Positions 7,279 to 15,450 of a stretch of DNA of 64,000 nucleotides are shown piece after piece. This DNA comes from Pseudomonas taeanensis MS-3 (lineage in GTDB: Bacteria; Pseudomonadota; Gammaproteobacteria; Pseudomonadales; Pseudomonadaceae): the NCBI RefSeq assembly GCF_000498575.2, contig NZ_AWSQ01000010.1, forward strand, positions 120,518 through 184,517, in the 5' to 3' direction. Below the pieces are notes generated by a model. That model ran no database searches and had not been told where the DNA came from. It was given only the letters and a program-made list of their open reading frames with translations. The stretch's first letter is position 1. Each line of letters starts with the position of its first letter. The translations under genes were made by a program, and so were the position numbers.

Positions 7279-8045
7279 TGCTTAGCCTCCTGGGCCAGGG
7301 TTTTCACCGGCAGGTCGAGCAACGCCGGTGCCTGCTCCTGGCGGGCGATGGCAATGGCCTGGTGCAGCGGGCGCCGCGCACTGCTGTCCAGCGCCTGCCA
7401 GCTACGACTCTGTGGGTCCCACCAGCCGCTTTCGTGGCCGTCGAGTGTCTGGAAATACAGCATCACCCGACCCAGGCGCAGAAACTCGACGCTGCGCGAA
7501 CCCGCAGTGCCCGGCAGTTCACCGCGCCAGGCCTCCAGGGTGCGACCGTAATCGCTCTCGACCTGATAGGCCTCGAGGATCCGTCGGTACTTTTCCGCCA
7601 GGCTGACATCGGCGCGCGGCAGCAGATCCTGCAGTTGCGCCAGGCGATCGCTGCGCTCGTCGGGCAGGAACGGCAAATCGGCGGCGATGAACTCGCCGAG
7701 CACTTCGACCATGCGGCGCATCTGTGGAGTGACCGCCTCCTGGGTGCGCTCGATGCCGTCCAGCTGCGCCTGGTAACCGGCCAGCTCCTTGCGCTGGGCG
7801 ACGACCAGTTCGCGCAACTGCGCGTTATAGCCCTGCAAGGCCTCCGCCTGCTGCAGCGCATCGCGGTACTCATTGAGCATTTCGCGGCTGCTGTCATCGA
7901 GCTGCTCGATGCGCGCCTGGGAGGCCTTGGCTTCGGCGGCCAGCCGCTGGCTTTCGTCCAGCGCGGCGTCCAATGGCGCGGCCAGTAGCGGCGCACTGAG
8001 CAACGTCAGGGCAACGGCCAGCGAACGGAGGGGGTAAGGGTTCAT
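7275..8045 (-). CDS. DUF3450 exported coiled-coil protein
   Basis: A 256-residue protein with signal peptide (MNPYPLRSLAVALTLLSAPLLAAP) followed by heptad-like helical sequence over about residues 25-110 (SQARIEQLDDSSREMLNEYR and LVVAQRKELAGYQAQLDGIE), then the DUF3450 core (VEFLRLGRVMLYFQTLDG, SGWWDPQSRSW). DUF3450 genes usually open TtpC-type TonB clusters; the protein is periplasmic and of unknown mechanism. It is the first gene of the operon, downstream of a Fur-box-like site. GAGGA lies about 10 bases before the ATG. Confidence 0.82.
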   Translation of the reverse strand: MNPYPLRSLAVALTLLSAPLLAAPLDAALDESQRLAAEAKASQARIEQLDDSSREMLNEYRDALQQAEALQGYNAQLRELVVAQRKELAGYQAQLDGIERTQEAVTPQMRRMVEVLGEFIAADLPFLPDERSDRLAQLQDLLPRADVSLAEKYRRILEAYQVESDYGRTLEAWRGELPGTAGSRSVEFLRLGRVMLYFQTLDGHESGWWDPQSRSWQALDSSARRPLHQAIAIARQEQAPALLDLPVKTLAQEAKQ

Positions 8046-8076
8046 GCAGGAAGAGTCCTCGACCGACAGGCTTACT

Positions 8077-8095
8077 TAAAAAGAGAAGCATTATC
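8077..8095 (-). promoter_or_regulatory. Fur box candidate for the TonB operon
   Basis: Minus strand reads GATAATGCTTCTCTTTTTA, which agrees with the Pseudomonas Fur pattern GATAATGATTCTCATTT at 14 of the first 16 positions. It begins 32 bases upstream of the DUF3450 start codon, where it could cover a promoter. Iron repression of the six-gene operon is inferred. Confidence 0.6.
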
Positions 8096-8153
8096 ATCTA
8101 TAGCCGTAGGCGAAGACAACGGACAAAAAGCCACAGGGAAATAAGGGATTTCA

Positions 8154-8167
8154 TTGAGCCACGTCAA
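8154..8167 (+). promoter_or_regulatory. ANR/FNR-like box upstream of ompW
   Basis: TTGAG-CCAC-GTCAA, one mismatch from a TTGAC-N4-GTCAA palindrome. A possible -10 TAACAT at 8189-8194 would put the start point near 8201, so the box is centred near -40, the class II FNR activation position. Oxygen control of the OmpW/OprG family is known in Pseudomonas. Confidence 0.5.
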
Positions 8168-8235
8168 AAGCAGATTCGCTTAGCTCCCTAACATTGTCAT
8201 CAACCCACATCACTGATGACTCGACTGGAGCCACT

Positions 8236-8922
8236 ATGCGTACCACCCTGCTCTCCGCTTCCCTGCTGGCCATGGCATTGGTCACCCCCTTCGCCCAGGC
8301 CCACCAAGCCGGCGACATCATCGTGCGTGCAGGCGCCATCACCGTCGACCCACAGGAACAAAGCAGCGATATCTGGGTGGGTGCGCTAAACAGCAACGTG
8401 GTCGGCACTAAAGCCTCGCTGAACAGTGATACCCAGCTGGGGCTGAACTTCGCCTATATGCTGACCAGCCATGTCGGCATCGAATTGCTGGCCGCGACCC
8501 CGTTCACTCATGACGTAGGCGTGAAAGGCATGCCAGGCCCGTTTGCCGGCCTCAACGGCAAGCTCGGTGAGCTCAAGCAATTACCGCCCACTCTGAGCAT
8601 CCTGTACTACCCAATGGACAGCGGCTCGGCCTTCCAGCCCTATGCGGGCGCGGGCATCAACTACACCTGGTTCTTCGACGACAAGTTGACCAGCGAAGCG
8701 GAAAACAAGGGCTTTAGCGGCCTGGACATGGAAGATTCCTGGGGCCTCGCCGCCCAGGTGGGCATGGACTACATGCTCAGCGACAACCTGATGATCAACG
8801 GCCAGGTACGCTATATCGACATCGACACCACTGGAACCACTTCCTTCGGCGGGCAGAAGGTCAAGGTCGACGTGGAAGTCGATCCCTGGGTCTACATGGT
8901 CGGTCTCGGCTACAAGTTCTGA
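8236..8922 (+). CDS. OmpW/OprG family outer-membrane porin
   Basis: A 228-residue protein with a signal peptide (MRTTLLSASLLAMALVTPFAQA) and an eight-stranded OmpW barrel. Family blocks are visible: DIIVRAGAITVDP at the mature N-terminus, NFAYMLTSHVGIELLAATPF, the PYAGAGINYTWF strand, and the terminal VYMVGLGYKF with the C-terminal Phe used in barrel assembly. These porins let small hydrophobic molecules pass into the outer membrane. GGAG lies upstream of the ATG at 8236, which was preferred to upstream in-frame starts lacking a signal peptide. PA4067 (oprG) holds the same position in P. aeruginosa, next to the two SDR genes. Confidence 0.9.
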   Translation: MRTTLLSASLLAMALVTPFAQAHQAGDIIVRAGAITVDPQEQSSDIWVGALNSNVVGTKASLNSDTQLGLNFAYMLTSHVGIELLAATPFTHDVGVKGMPGPFAGLNGKLGELKQLPPTLSILYYPMDSGSAFQPYAGAGINYTWFFDDKLTSEAENKGFSGLDMEDSWGLAAQVGMDYMLSDNLMINGQVRYIDIDTTGTTSFGGQKVKVDVEVDPWVYMVGLGYKF

Positions 8923-8937
8923 GGATCGCACCCGCGC

Positions 8938-8970
8938 ATAAAAAAACCGGCACAAGAGCCGGTTTTTTAT
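8938..8970. terminator. Bidirectional intrinsic terminator (ompW / SDR pair)
   Basis: Stem ACCGGC-ACAAGA-GCCGGT between an A-run and a T6 run; it can end ompW on the plus strand and the convergent SDR operon on the minus strand. Confidence 0.85.
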
Positions 8971-8989
8971 TCCCAAGGACTGCCTTGGC

Positions 8990-9928
8990 TCAGCTCAACC
9001 CCAGCAACTGCTGCAGGCCGAAGCGAATCGAGGTGGGCGATGGCGGACGGTAGCATTCGAGCAGACGCTGGTTGTTCGCCCGCGAATGGCGGATGTCACC
9101 AGGGCGCGGCGGTGCGTAGCTGACCGCCGGCAAACCACCGAACAGGCTGCCGATTTCGCCCAGCAGCTGATTCAGGCTGACGCTCTGATTCCAGCCGACA
9201 TTCACCGCGCCCTCCACCACCTGCGGCGCGGCCAGCGCCTGCAGCAGCAGCTCGACCAGGTCGGCGATATAGAAGAAGTCACGGGTCTGTTCGCCATCGC
9301 CGAACACGCTGATCGGCAGACCTTGCTGCGCGCGCGTGGTGAAGATGCTGATCACCCCAGAGTACGGCGAAGAGGGGTCCTGACGCGGCCCGAAGATATT
9401 GAAGAAGCGGAAGATCGCCGGTTCCAGCCCATGCTGACGCCGGTAGAAGTCCAGGTAGTGCTCGCTGGCCAGCTTGTCTGCCGCATAGGGGGTCAACGGC
9501 GCTTTGGCCGTCGCTTCGTCAATCGCCTGCCCTTCGCCATTGTTACCGTAGATCGCCGCGCTGGAGGCAAACAGCACGCGCCTGACGCCATGCTGTCGCA
9601 TCGCCTCGCAGACGTTGAGGGTACCGACGAAGTTGCTCTGATGGGTGCTCACCGGGTCGTCCACCGAGGCTTGCACCGAGGCTACCGCCGCCAGGTGCAC
9701 CACCGCACTGCAGCCGGCCACCGCCTGTAAGACCAGGGTGGCATCGGCCACATCGCCCTCGATCAATTGCAAACGCGGATGGTCCAGCGGCAGGTTGTCG
9801 CGCTTGCCCATCGACAGGTTATCCAGCACCCGCACCGCATGGCCTTGCGCCAACAGCGCATCGACCAGGTGCGAACCGATAAACCCGGCGCCGCCGGTGA
9901 CCAGAATAGGGGAAAGGGGCTCAGACAT
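8990..9928 (-). CDS. NAD-dependent epimerase/dehydratase (extended SDR; PA4068-like)
   Basis: A 312-residue extended short-chain dehydrogenase. The Rossmann motif GGAGFIGSH lies about 10 residues from the N-terminus, the catalytic serine is in VLFASSAAIYG, and the active-site Y-x3-K is YAADK. FRFFNIFGPRQDP is typical of UDP-glucose 4-epimerase-like enzymes. It should modify a nucleotide sugar in the cytoplasm; substrate is unassigned. The start at 9928 overlaps the preceding SDR gene by eight bases, so the pair is coupled. PA4068 is its position equivalent. Confidence 0.85.
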   Translation of the reverse strand: MSEPLSPILVTGGAGFIGSHLVDALLAQGHAVRVLDNLSMGKRDNLPLDHPRLQLIEGDVADATLVLQAVAGCSAVVHLAAVASVQASVDDPVSTHQSNFVGTLNVCEAMRQHGVRRVLFASSAAIYGNNGEGQAIDEATAKAPLTPYAADKLASEHYLDFYRRQHGLEPAIFRFFNIFGPRQDPSSPYSGVISIFTTRAQQGLPISVFGDGEQTRDFFYIADLVELLLQALAAPQVVEGAVNVGWNQSVSLNQLLGEIGSLFGGLPAVSYAPPRPGDIRHSRANNQRLLECYRPPSPTSIRFGLQQLLGLS

Positions 9929-10805
9929 GACGGTAATATCGATCCAATAGGCTCGGCAGACCGGCGCGCCAGGCGCGTGGTTTGATACCGAAGGTGTGGA
10001 GGATTTTCTTGCAGGCCAGCACCGCATGCTGCGGCTCATCGCCGGCATCTGGACGCGCGGCGTGCGCTTGCGCGGCCACTTCCTCGACCAGGCTGCCACG
10101 GAAGTTACGCGCCTCGCTCAACACCGCCTGACCCAGCCCCAGCGAAGTGGTCGCCTCATGCCCGCCATAGTGGTAGGTGCCCCACAGCGGCGACTGACAG
10201 TCGAGTTGCTTGAGTACCGCGAGAATCACCCGCGCCGCGTCATCGACCGGGGTCGGATTGCCGCGCCGATCATCGGCGAGCAACAAGGCGTCATCGCGCT
10301 CGGCGCGGGCCAGGAAACGACCGAGGCGCCCCTCGGAGCTCTCATCCAGTAGCCAGCCGAAACGCAGCAGTACATGCCGCGGGCAGGTCGCGCGCACGCT
10401 TTGCTCGAGCCGCCACAACGCCTGACCACGAACGCCCAATGGCTGCGGCTCTTCCTTTTCGCTGTAGGCGGTCACCCGCGAACCATCGAACACCCGGTAG
10501 CTGGACGGCTGCAGCAGGCGAATTTCATGGTGCTTGCACAGCTCGGCCAAGCGCTCGACCGCTCTTTCCTGAAGGGTCAGGCGCGTCTCGCAGACTTCTT
10601 CGGCCTGAAACCAGTCGAAGTAGTAGGCCAGATTGACCAACGCATCGGGGCGGGTCTCATCCAGCAGGTGAGTCAGGCTGGCGGCGTCCCAGCCGCTTTC
10701 CGGCGGACGAGGCGCCAGGAAGCCGATGTCCTCCTCGGCACCGAGGCGGATCAGCGCCTGTCCCAGGGCATTGCCGCCGCCCAGTAGCATCAAGCGCATT
10801 TGCAT
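9921..10805 (-). CDS. RmlD-like sugar-nucleotide SDR protein, catalytic Tyr/Lys not apparent (PA4069-like)
   Basis: A 294-residue protein with an N-terminal Rossmann motif (LLGGGNALGQAL) and an RmlD-like body: SSYRVFDG, then YSEKEEPQPLG as in dTDP-4-dehydrorhamnose reductase. Where RmlD carries YGxxK the sequence reads VRGQALWRLE, so the usual catalytic tyrosine and lysine are not seen. The C-terminal part (GTYHYGGHEATTS, then RAWRAGLPSLLDRY) follows the fold. It may bind NAD(P) without catalysis, like regulatory MAT2B-type members, or use other residues. It is translated just before the epimerase, suggesting a complex or shared pathway. Start could be the second ATG six bases later. Confidence 0.72.
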   Translation of the reverse strand: MQMRLMLLGGGNALGQALIRLGAEEDIGFLAPRPPESGWDAASLTHLLDETRPDALVNLAYYFDWFQAEEVCETRLTLQERAVERLAELCKHHEIRLLQPSSYRVFDGSRVTAYSEKEEPQPLGVRGQALWRLEQSVRATCPRHVLLRFGWLLDESSEGRLGRFLARAERDDALLLADDRRGNPTPVDDAARVILAVLKQLDCQSPLWGTYHYGGHEATTSLGLGQAVLSEARNFRGSLVEEVAAQAHAARPDAGDEPQHAVLACKKILHTFGIKPRAWRAGLPSLLDRYYRHV

Positions 10806-11149
10806 GGTTGTTCGCTGCGATCAATCGCGTCAGGCGCACTCATGGGGCAATACGGCGAAGCACTGGCCTCGCGCCCTTGCTCATCGCTCCTGACTCGACC
10901 ACCGCCTCTCTCCCGGCTTGGCATTATCGTAGTTAGACGCTGGCACAGCGCCAAAGTGTCGCATTTTGCGGGTTTAAGCGCGCGCCGTCACTAGTCGCAC
11001 GCGGCGCATCGGCGACAATCAGCGCAAAATCGAGCCACGCCGAGGCGCAGTAGCAGCTGCGCGGCAGTCAAGAAACACGCCCATACGCCACCCACCCTCC
11101 CGCCGCGTCGAGCGCTATCCACGCACCTAGCGGGTGCTCGCAAACCGGC
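10806..11149. other. Intergenic region with a possible promoter for the SDR pair
   Basis: No gene found. The only signal noted is a minus-strand TTGGCG (10949-10954), 17-base spacer, TACGAT (10926-10931), about 120 bases upstream of the first SDR gene. Nothing else is recognisable, including no clear terminator for the ABC operon ending at 11150. Confidence 0.4.
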
Positions 11150-12205
11150 TCAGGCGGTCAGTACGCGACAAGCCGCCGCCGGGATGGTCACCGACACCGG
11201 GTTGCCGATACTCAAGCCAATGCTCTGACAAGGCGTGCTCAACGCGGTCAGTGAGACGCCGGAGCATTCGATGGTGGTTTCGACGGTCGCGCCGCTGTCG
11301 CGCACGAAGGTCACGGTGCCCGGCAGGCAGTTGCCGGCAGAGGCCTGGGGCAACGACAACTGCAGGTCTTCCGGGCGCACCAGCAGCTTGATGCTGGCGC
11401 CGGCCTGAATGCTCTCGCAGATCGGCACCTGCAACGCCGCGCCGCCGGGCAGGCCGACCCGGCCGCTGCCCAGCGCAGTCGCCGGAAAAATATTGCCGCT
11501 GCCAATGAAGTCGGCGACGAAGGCGTTGGCCGGATTGCGGTAGATCTCGATTGGCGTGCCGACCTGCTGCACCCGATGCTCGCCGAGCACCACCACGATA
11601 TCGGCCATGGTCATGGCCTCGCGCTGGTCATGGGTGACCAGGATGGTGGTGATGTTCAGGCGCTGCTGCAGCTGGCGGATCTCGATCTGCATGGACTCGC
11701 GCAACTTGGCATCCAGCGCCGACAGGGGTTCGTCCAACAGCAGCAGTTTCGGTCGCGCGGCAATCGCCCGGGCAATCGCCACGCGTTGGCGCTGACCGCC
11801 AGAAAGCTTGGCCACCGGACGGTCGACCATTTCCTGCAACTGGATCAGCTGCAGCAGTTCGGTCACCCGCGCCTGCTGATCGACCTTGCTCACGCCACGC
11901 AAGCGCAGCGGATAGGCGATGTTCTCACCGACGGTCATGTGCGGAAACAGCGCCAGCGACTGGAACACCATGCCGAAGTTGCGCTGGTGCGCCGGGGTGT
12001 GGCCGATGTCCTGACCGTCCAGGCGGATCTCCCCGTCGCTGAGGGTTTCCAGACCGGCGATCATGCGCAGCAGGGTGGTTTTGCCACAGCCCGAAGGGCC
12101 GAGGAAGCACACCAGCTTGCCCTCCGGCAGGTGCAGGTTGACGTCCGTCACGGCGCAGGCCGAGCCATAGTGTTTCCCGACGTTTTCTAGAACTAATCCG
12201 CTCAT
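11150..12205 (-). CDS. ABC transporter ATP-binding protein, spermidine/putrescine (PotA) type
   Basis: A 351-residue ATPase. Walker A is GPSGCGKTT, signature LSGGQRQR, Walker B LLLLDEPLSALD, switch histidine in LVTHD; the C-terminal ~110 residues form a TOBE regulatory domain (KLLVRPEDLQLSLP). This long form belongs to the PotA/FbpC group importing polyamines, iron(III) or other small solutes. The ATG at 12205 follows GAGGT by five bases. It is the third transporter gene after two permeases, so the complex is complete with the binding protein at 14119. Substrate is inferred from the enzyme neighbours, not from the protein itself. Confidence 0.88.
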   Translation of the reverse strand: MSGLVLENVGKHYGSACAVTDVNLHLPEGKLVCFLGPSGCGKTTLLRMIAGLETLSDGEIRLDGQDIGHTPAHQRNFGMVFQSLALFPHMTVGENIAYPLRLRGVSKVDQQARVTELLQLIQLQEMVDRPVAKLSGGQRQRVAIARAIAARPKLLLLDEPLSALDAKLRESMQIEIRQLQQRLNITTILVTHDQREAMTMADIVVVLGEHRVQQVGTPIEIYRNPANAFVADFIGSGNIFPATALGSGRVGLPGGAALQVPICESIQAGASIKLLVRPEDLQLSLPQASAGNCLPGTVTFVRDSGATVETTIECSGVSLTALSTPCQSIGLSIGNPVSVTIPAAACRVLTA

Positions 12206-12259
12206 GCGGCACCTCGAATATGCTGTTGCCGGCAAGCCGCCACGGCCTGCCCGGCTGAA

Positions 12260-13117
12260 TTAAAAGGACACGCCACCTTCGCCGACCAGCTTCTCCAGCG
12301 CCCAGATCAGGGCGAAGTCGATCAGCACGATCAGCACGGCGAACGAGAAAACCGTCGGGTCGAGGGATGACACGGTGCGGCTGTACATCCAGATCGGCAC
12401 GGTCATCACGTCGATGTTGTAGAGGAAGTAGGTCACGGTGAATTCGTTGAACGAGATGATGAAGGCCAGCAGCATCCCCGCCAGAATCCCCGAGCGCATC
12501 AGCGGCACCACCACATCGACGATGGCGCGCAGCGGCGAGGCGCCGAGCATTTTTGCGGCCTCCTCGACCTCGCTGCCGATCGACAGCATGGCCGCGGTGC
12601 AATTTCTCACCACGAACGGCAAGGCGAGGATCACATGGGCGATCACCAGCCGCGAGGTGTTGAGCTGAAACGGCAAGCTGTCGAATATCAGCAACAGCGC
12701 CAAGCCCAGCACCACCATGGGAAACACCAGCGGCAGCGACATCAGCTGCAGCGCCGCCGCCTTGCCGCGGAACTCGCAGCGCACCAGCGCATAGGCGGCC
12801 GGCACCGCGATCAAGGTGGCGAACAGCATGCTCAGGGTGGCCACCAGCAGACTGGTAGTGAACGCCTGACCGAGGCTCAGCACGTCACTGGCGTCCGGCG
12901 AGACGAAGGTGTTCCAGGCCGCCTGGTACCACTGCAGGCTGTAGCTGGCCGGTGGGAAATCGAGGTTCGAGGCGCCGCTGAACGACATCACGATCATGGT
13001 CAGGATCGGCAACACCGCCAGCAGCAGGATGACCCCGGACAGGCCCATGGCGAAACGCCCGGTTTCACCCGGCAAGGGGGCGGCACCGCGGAACAGGCTC
13101 TTGAGTAGGTTGCTCAT
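12260..13117 (-). CDS. ABC transporter permease, PotC type
   Basis: A 285-residue inner-membrane permease with six predicted helices. The EAA loop motif (VEEAAKMLGASPLRAIVDVV) that docks the ATPase is clear in the second half. The gene starts four bases inside the end of the other permease gene, with GAGG upstream. It forms the heterodimeric channel with the PotB-type protein. The N-terminal 20 residues are cytoplasmic and basic. Confidence 0.88.
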   Translation of the reverse strand: MSNLLKSLFRGAAPLPGETGRFAMGLSGVILLLAVLPILTMIVMSFSGASNLDFPPASYSLQWYQAAWNTFVSPDASDVLSLGQAFTTSLLVATLSMLFATLIAVPAAYALVRCEFRGKAAALQLMSLPLVFPMVVLGLALLLIFDSLPFQLNTSRLVIAHVILALPFVVRNCTAAMLSIGSEVEEAAKMLGASPLRAIVDVVVPLMRSGILAGMLLAFIISFNEFTVTYFLYNIDVMTVPIWMYSRTVSSLDPTVFSFAVLIVLIDFALIWALEKLVGEGGVSF

Positions 13118-14022
13118 TGCGAAGCCTCGAGGATGCGCCGACGGCGGCCGGTGACGAATTCGGAGAAGGTCATGATCGCCAGCGTGGTGACGATCAGCAC
13201 CACCCCGGCGGCTGACGCGGCGGGCCAGTTCATCAGCGGGGCGATCTGGTCATGCACCATCACCGCGAGCATCGGCACCCGGCGGCCACCGAGCAGCAGC
13301 GGCACCACGAAACTGCTGGCGTTGTAGGCGAACACCAGGGTGGCGCCGGTGATGATGCCCGGCAGGCTCATCGGCAACACCACCTGACGGAACACCTGCA
13401 AGCGACTGGCGCCGAGGGTCGCGGCCGCCTCCTCATAGCTGCGTGCAACGCCGCGCATGGCGCTGGCGATCGGCAGCACCGCCAACGGAAAGGCAGTCTG
13501 CACCAGGCCCATCAGCACGCCCGTCTGGTTGTACAGCAACATCACTGGTCGATCGATCAGGCCCAGGCCCAACAGCGCCTGGTTGAGCATCCCGCCCGGA
13601 CCGAGGATCACCAGCCAGCCGTAGCTTTGCAGCAGCAGATTGACCAGCAAGGGCATCAGCACCGCGGCGAGGAACACCCGGCGCAACAGCGGCGACTGCA
13701 GGCGCGACATGCAGTAGCCAACCGGAGTCGCCAGCAGCACCGCGATCAGCGCGCTGACCAGGGCCAGACGCAGGGTCAGCAGCAGCGATTTGAGGTAATA
13801 GGGTTCGAGCAACTGGGCGTAGCTGGCCAGGCTGAAACCGCTCCACTCCGCACCCTTGGTGCCGACGCTCATGCGCAGCACCAGCAGGCTGGCGGCAATC
13901 AACACGCCGAGGAACAGCATCGACGGCGTCAGGAACAGCCAGGCCCGTGCCGAGGGGGAAATCGTCTTGGCCGGGCGCAGGGGCGCCGCGCCGACCGGAC
14001 GGGTCAGAGTTGAATGTGCCAT
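13114..14022 (-). CDS. ABC transporter permease, PotB type
   Basis: A 302-residue permease with about six membrane segments and the EAA motif YEEAAATLGASRLQVFRQVV. The start at 14022 (MAHSTL) was preferred over a longer upstream frame because it leaves a short cytoplasmic tail before the first helix (ARAWLFLTPSMLFLGVLIAA) and has a GAGAT-like ribosome site. It overlaps the next permease gene, a normal PotB-PotC arrangement. Confidence 0.87.
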   Translation of the reverse strand: MAHSTLTRPVGAAPLRPAKTISPSARAWLFLTPSMLFLGVLIAASLLVLRMSVGTKGAEWSGFSLASYAQLLEPYYLKSLLLTLRLALVSALIAVLLATPVGYCMSRLQSPLLRRVFLAAVLMPLLVNLLLQSYGWLVILGPGGMLNQALLGLGLIDRPVMLLYNQTGVLMGLVQTAFPLAVLPIASAMRGVARSYEEAAATLGASRLQVFRQVVLPMSLPGIITGATLVFAYNASSFVVPLLLGGRRVPMLAVMVHDQIAPLMNWPAASAAGVVLIVTTLAIMTFSEFVTGRRRRILEASQ

Positions 14023-14118
14023 TTCGCTGATCTCATCAGTACAGAAGGGTGCCGCACACCGCACAGAGGCTCGCAGGCCCGCTGCGCGGTGCTGTTGACG
14101 GCAGGTACCGTAGCTACA

Positions 14119-15222
14119 TCAGGAAGAGAAGATTTCCGTGTAGCGGCGAATCCACTGGTCGTGCACGGTGGCCAGGAAGGCGTTGTCGTGCATGATCGCC
14201 TTCTCCGAGATCTGCTCGGGCGTGAGGATGTACGGGCTCTTGCGCGCCTCGGCGGAGATGATCGCCTTGGCGTTGACCGGGCCGTTGAAGATGTCCTCGG
14301 CCATCTTGCCCTGCACCAGCGGGTCGAGCGAGTGGTCGATGAAGGCGTAGGCCAGGTCAGTATCGCCCGGGCGGTGCTTGGGCATGACCGAGAGCATCAG
14401 GTCGGTATAGAAGCCTTCTTTCATGCCGAAGGTGGCGCCCAGGCCGTAGGACGGATCGCGGATCTGCTTGGGGAAAAACGCCGGCGCATAGAGGCCGCCC
14501 ATGTCCAGCGAGCCGGTGCGGAACAATTCGGCGATCTGATTGGGATTCTCGCCCAGGGTAATCACCCGGTCCTTGAGCTTCTCGAGCAGCTTGAAGCCCG
14601 GCTCGACGTTGTGCTCGTCACCGCCAGCCAGCTTGGCGGCGATGATGATCAGGTCCATGGCCTCGGTCCAGTTCGGCGGCGGCAGGAAGATGTTCGGCGC
14701 CATATCCTTGTCCCACAGGGCGGCGTAGCTGTCCGGCGCTTCTGTCACGGTGCGGGTGCTGTAGATCAGGCTGTTGCACCACAGCAGGTAGCCGATGCCA
14801 TGGCCGCCGGCGCCGGTCTGGTACTGCGCCGGCACATCGCGCAGGTTGGGAATGCGGTTGAGGTCGGGCTTTTCCAGCAGCCCGGCGCTGGCCAGGCCTT
14901 CGGCGCCGACGCCGGCCAGGGTGATGATGTCGTATTGCGGGCGATCACCGGCGGCCTTGAGCTTGGCGACCATCTCCGAGGTGCTGCCGGTGCGGTCGGC
15001 GATTACCTTGGCGCCGGTCTTGGCTTCGAAGGTCGCAGCGATATTGCGCAGCGCCGCCAAACCGGTGTCATCCGACCAGGTGAGCAGACGTAGGGTCTTG
15101 CCCTGGAACTGCATGTCGCCGGCGCTGGCCTTGATGAAGGGAAAGGACAAGGCCGCGGCAGCCACGGAAGCGGCGCCCACCGTCTTGATGAATTGTCTTC
15201 TGCTGAAATCGTGTTCGCTCAT
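14119..15222 (-). CDS. Tat-exported polyamine-type ABC substrate-binding protein
   Basis: A 367-residue periplasmic binding protein. The signal carries a twin-arginine motif (SRRQFIK at about residues 7-13) and a hydrophobic run ending near SAGD, so export in folded form is expected. The mature part is the PotD/PotF-like fold (LRLLTWSDDTGLAAL, YDIITLAGVGAEGL, FPKQIRDPSYGLGATFGM). AGGAAA precedes the ATG. It is upstream of both permeases with a 96-base gap that contains a modest stem, which may favour higher yield of the binding protein. Ligand is unknown; the linked decarboxylase and dehydrogenase suggest an amino acid, guanidino or amine compound. Confidence 0.85.
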   Translation of the reverse strand: MSEHDFSRRQFIKTVGAASVAAAALSFPFIKASAGDMQFQGKTLRLLTWSDDTGLAALRNIAATFEAKTGAKVIADRTGSTSEMVAKLKAAGDRPQYDIITLAGVGAEGLASAGLLEKPDLNRIPNLRDVPAQYQTGAGGHGIGYLLWCNSLIYSTRTVTEAPDSYAALWDKDMAPNIFLPPPNWTEAMDLIIIAAKLAGGDEHNVEPGFKLLEKLKDRVITLGENPNQIAELFRTGSLDMGGLYAPAFFPKQIRDPSYGLGATFGMKEGFYTDLMLSVMPKHRPGDTDLAYAFIDHSLDPLVQGKMAEDIFNGPVNAKAIISAEARKSPYILTPEQISEKAIMHDNAFLATVHDQWIRRYTEIFSS

Positions 15223-15407
15223 CGCAGTTTCCTATTGTTTTTATTTGTCTTCAGGAGCTTGCGGCCTGGTTCCAGGCTGACGCCCGTGCCGCGCAATAAA
15301 CCGTTCAACCTGCTGTGACAGCCCAGTTTTCCAGGCCGACGAAGCCATCCTGCGACGCACTCGACAGGCCAACAATCGATAAATAATCATCGAAGCCATG
15401 CGTGAAG

Positions 15408-15432
15408 CGCATGCCTCGCAAGCAGGCATGCG
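15408..15432. other. Perfect 9-bp hairpin between ALDH and binding-protein genes
   Basis: CGCATGCCT-7 nt-AGGCATGCG. No T-run follows on either strand, so a classic terminator is unlikely; it could be a processing or protein-binding site in the 228-base gap of the operon. Confidence 0.45.
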
Positions 15433-15450
15433 TGTGCCACAAACGCCCGA

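Noticed and set aside
13252..14013. His/Gln-rich plus-strand ORF antisense to the PotB-type permease
   Set aside because: Composition is that of reverse-read hydrophobic codons, not a metal-binding protein.
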